A stretch of 64,000 nt of DNA, from NCBI RefSeq assembly GCF_040115645.1, contig NC_089561.1, positions 2,790,001 through 2,854,000 of the forward strand, in the 5' to 3' direction. A model generated the notes under the pieces. That model was not told the DNA's origin. It was given only the letters and a program-made list of their open reading frames with translations, and did not search any database. Positions 61,495-64,000 of the stretch are shown here, piece after piece. The position numbers were made by a program, and so were the translations under genes. This stretch comes from Euwallacea fornicatus (lineage: Eukaryota > Arthropoda > Insecta > Coleoptera > Curculionidae). The first letter of the stretch is position 1. Every line of letters begins with the position of its first letter.

Positions 61495-63801
61495 TTATTG
61501 CGAAACAGTGTTATGCATGCACGTGGAGAAAAGAGTAAAGCGCCTAACCAATCTCTCAACAGGGTTAACCAATAACAACTGTTGATTGAGTCGCACCGCT
61601 GCCCCGAGGACTTCGGCCATATGGATATTCTCAGTTCCGTCCTAAGAAACACAGTTATTCATATAAATATTAATTATTGTTGTCATACCTCAGCCATGGG
61701 AGACCACAATTTGACCACTGAATTTTTGCCACTTGAGGCTAACAAACATGTACTCGGATGAGGCTGGAGGCAGTTTACTGGCTGTATATCACCAGCTAAA
61801 GCATTAACAATAGATTGAGTTTTCCGTTCCCACAGAAAAATTATTCCGTCACTCGATCCCCCACAAATAAAATTTCCATCTTCCCCTAAAACGAATAATC
61901 TTGGATGATTAGTAATTGATATTTAATTGAATTACCCAAGAAATTTGCCTCCATTCTATGTATGTTTCGGTTGCAATGTCCCATAAACCTCAATTCATAA
62001 TCCCTAGCACTTAAACGTTTTTCATTTTCAATTTCAAATGCAGTTACGCTGGCAAATGAGAATTTACTGCGGTTGGGTATCTCTATCGTTCTTTTTTCCG
62101 GGCTCTCGATTCCCGAGTAAATTTTTTTCGCCTTAATAAACAATGTTAAAAACCCTTTTCATCTTTCTTTAGACAAAATACCTTTTCATCGTTGGCAAAT
62201 TCCGGCACAATTTCGCAAAAATGTTCATACCATAACTTGGCCTCGCGGACCCATCCCAACGCGAGCAAACACTTAATCAACCCGTTAAAGGCTTTAGTTT
62301 CCTTGGGCCATTTCTCAATTACGGACAAATAATCCCTAGCGGCCCCATATAAATCACCCACCCTATAATTGTCTCAAAACTGAATTGATTTCTCATGGCA
62401 TTACTTGAACTCACCATCGTCTTCTGTATAAATGAAAAGCGCGTCTCATATAAAAACAGGTGCATAATTCGGTAGGAATTTTTATAGGCTTTGTAAGGTC
62501 ATAATTACTGGGTAAATAGCAATTATCATAGTCATCCTAATGAAAAATAATATTTATTTATATTGTATAATAATGTTGTATACTCACCAGAGTGCACTCG
62601 CATTTCTTTCCTTCCAATTCTCTCATGGAATTTTTAAGGTTGGGTATCTGGATCTCACTAATCTGTCTCTCCTTATTAACATCAAACAAATAAATCTGCT
62701 CACCTGTCTCACCCGCTATATTAACCAGCATCTCTGATCCCGCGGAATTAAAAGTAATATAATTGGCTTCATATTTTCCGATAACATTGTTAAGGGCCAA
62801 ATGCCCAGGTGCATAATACTGGGCGTACTTATTTATTTCATTCAGACCGCTTTTTGGGTTGTATACAAACTGGTGATCGGTAATCTGAATTTATGGGGTT
62901 AATACAATACTTTATAGTTAACAGAAAACAGTGGGGAAATTTACCTTTGATAACGGATAAGTTTTGAGATGGCGCCTGTCATAAATGCGTACAAAATTGT
63001 CATTTACTCCTACAGCTAAATAATGGGGTTTCGTTGGATTTACTGCAATACATTTTATTTCGGTGATCATGAGATAAGCGATGAGTAAATTTGCATTATC
63101 AGAATCACACTCGTGAGGCTCTCTTAGGTCATACTGCCTACATAACAATTATTTTTGTTCGCTAGTTAGAAACTCTTTTAGAGAAAAGAACAAACATGAT
63201 TCTTCCATCGTCTCCTGCTGACCAAAATACTGTAGGATTCATGGGCGAACTGGCCAGGCTTCTAACAACACTTTTATGACAAGTGCAATCTAATAACGAG
63301 TTTCCTTCTATGGATTGTACATTGACCTTTTTATCACTAGCAGCTGTGACTATAATGTTGTTGTTTGCCCCCAAAAACTAATCAAATGCATCTGTATACA
63401 GCCCTTCAAGCAACACCTTAACCCTCTACATACCTTAATCGAAAATATTTTACCAATGTGATTTGTAGACAAAGTTTGAAGTCTCTTATGCTTCATGGGG
63501 TCCCAAATCATCACTTCAGTATCATCAGACCCTGACACTAAAAGGCTGCCAGGATATGAAAATTAATTATTTTTACGGACAAAAGCGTTTTAACTCACCT
63601 CCCATCAGGAGTCCATTGGAGACAGTTGACGGGGCCCTCATGGCCCTGCAGCTCATATTCAATTCCCAGACGCCTTATCAAGTCGTGTGAGAACTGGCGT
63701 TGTCGATTTACATCTTTAGAGCCTTCAATACTGCTTTCTCTACGCTGTAGGATATCCACAATATTCTTGCGGACATTTGATTTTTTTATTTTCCCCTCCA
63801 T
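61495..63801 (-). CDS. adp: WD and tetratricopeptide repeats protein 1 (WDTC1 / adipose / DCAF9)
   Basis: The Drosophila homologue adipose limits fat storage; WDTC1 is a substrate receptor for the CUL4-DDB1 ubiquitin ligase. Ten exons on the minus strand: 63801-63599, 63545-63434, 63377-63196, 63137-62945, 62884-62588, 62536-62415, 62362-62182, 62131-61936, 61885-61689 and 61641-61495, 1830 nt or 609 aa (human 677); all phases agree. N-terminal WD40 repeats: GHEGPVNCLQWTPDGS, LLVSGSDDTEVMIWDPMKHK, NIIVTAASDKKVNV, TVFWSAGDDGRIMQYDLRE, YLAVGVNDNFVRIYDRR, SAGSEMLVNIAG, QIYLFDV. A TPR-like region follows: RRRWVGDLYGAARDYLSVIE, ETKAFNGLIKCLLALGWVRE. Then C-terminal WD repeats: FMGHCNRNIHRMEANFLGED, GGSSDGIIFLWERKTQSIV, VNCLQPHPSTCLLASSGKNS, VVKLWSP. 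Introns are mostly 50-70 nt. Exon 3 uses a weak donor (GTTTGT). The segment between the WD and TPR parts is shorter than in human. Confidence 0.95.
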
Positions 63802-63913
63802 CGTCTGAATGTGGAGAACGAGCAAGAAGAAGGTCAGGAGTTAATTAAAATGGGGTTGTTAATAGAGTATTGTTTGAGTTTTTAAATATATTGTATGAAT
63901 TTATTTTATTACT

Positions 63914-64000
63914 TTACTTTTTTTTCTTGAGAGTTACGATAACCTTCTCTAACATTCCACCAGGTAGATTAGACCTCTGCAACTTCCAACAATAATCTAG
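63914..64000 (-). CDS. C-terminal 28 codons of an unidentified gene, cut by the window edge
   Basis: The minus-strand frame entering at 64000 reads LDYCWKLQRSNLPGGMLEKV and IVTLKKKK, then TAA at 63916-63914, followed by ATAAAATAAA-type signals near 63900. The lysine-rich end and an open frame to the window edge suggest the last exon of a gene oriented like WDTC1, whose start codon is only about 113 bp downstream. I do not recognise the protein, and 28 codons are too few to prove coding. Confidence 0.4.
   Translation of the reverse strand, partial: LDYCWKLQRSNLPGGMLEKVIVTLKKKK

Noticed and set aside
1..64000. CRISPR arrays, operons and ribosome-binding sites
   Set aside because: The window is clearly eukaryotic (spliceosomal introns, poly(A) signals); no regularly spaced short repeats were seen.

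Overview
This is nuclear DNA of an insect. The genes are split by introns of about 47-60 nt as well as by multi-kilobase introns, the sequence is AT-rich, and there are many decayed mariner/Tc1, hAT and MITE copies. The protein sequences look arthropod. Intron sizes and the transposon mix fit a beetle, but that is an inference. There is no bacterial, organellar or viral gene content and no CRISPR array. I found no convincing tRNA or rRNA.

Left part (1-31 kb). One clear gene, a fatty acid elongase (ELOVL4/7 group), runs 8300-12962 on the plus strand in seven exons. Its 3.3-kb fourth intron carries a 1.16-kb palindrome with three concentric sets of TA-flanked, mariner-like ends. A GC-richer patch near 14.2-14.6 kb looks like a gene start: a 5' UTR exon, then an exon coding a signal peptide or membrane anchor. 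I could not find its later exons. The rest, to 31 kb, is intronic or intergenic DNA full of transposon relics.

Middle (31-43 kb). Six small exons on the plus strand join in frame from an ATG at 31187 to a stop at 42671. They give a 263-aa acidic protein that I read as an ERICH2-like (glutamate-rich protein 2) homologue. Its introns hold a mariner relic, a decayed Tc1 element, a nearly intact Tc1 element (39227-40659, one internal stop) and another mariner relic. From 43 to 51.4 kb there are only transposon remains: mariner, a hAT-like element with a nested MITE, and a piggyBac-like tail.

Right part (51.4-64 kb). This is a compact block of conserved genes: Su(fu) (-), MYCBP (+), prefoldin subunit 3 (-), RAD1 (+), dihydroorotate dehydrogenase (-), WDTC1/adipose (-), and the last codons of an unidentified gene (-). 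Su(fu)/MYCBP and prefoldin 3/RAD1 are head-to-head pairs. RAD1/DHODH are tail-to-tail with 63 bp between stop codons, and their poly(A) signals interleave. The functions (Hedgehog signalling, Myc/AKAP binding, chaperonin delivery of tubulin and actin, the checkpoint clamp, pyrimidine synthesis, lipid storage via CUL4) are unrelated, so this is housekeeping packing and not a pathway cluster.
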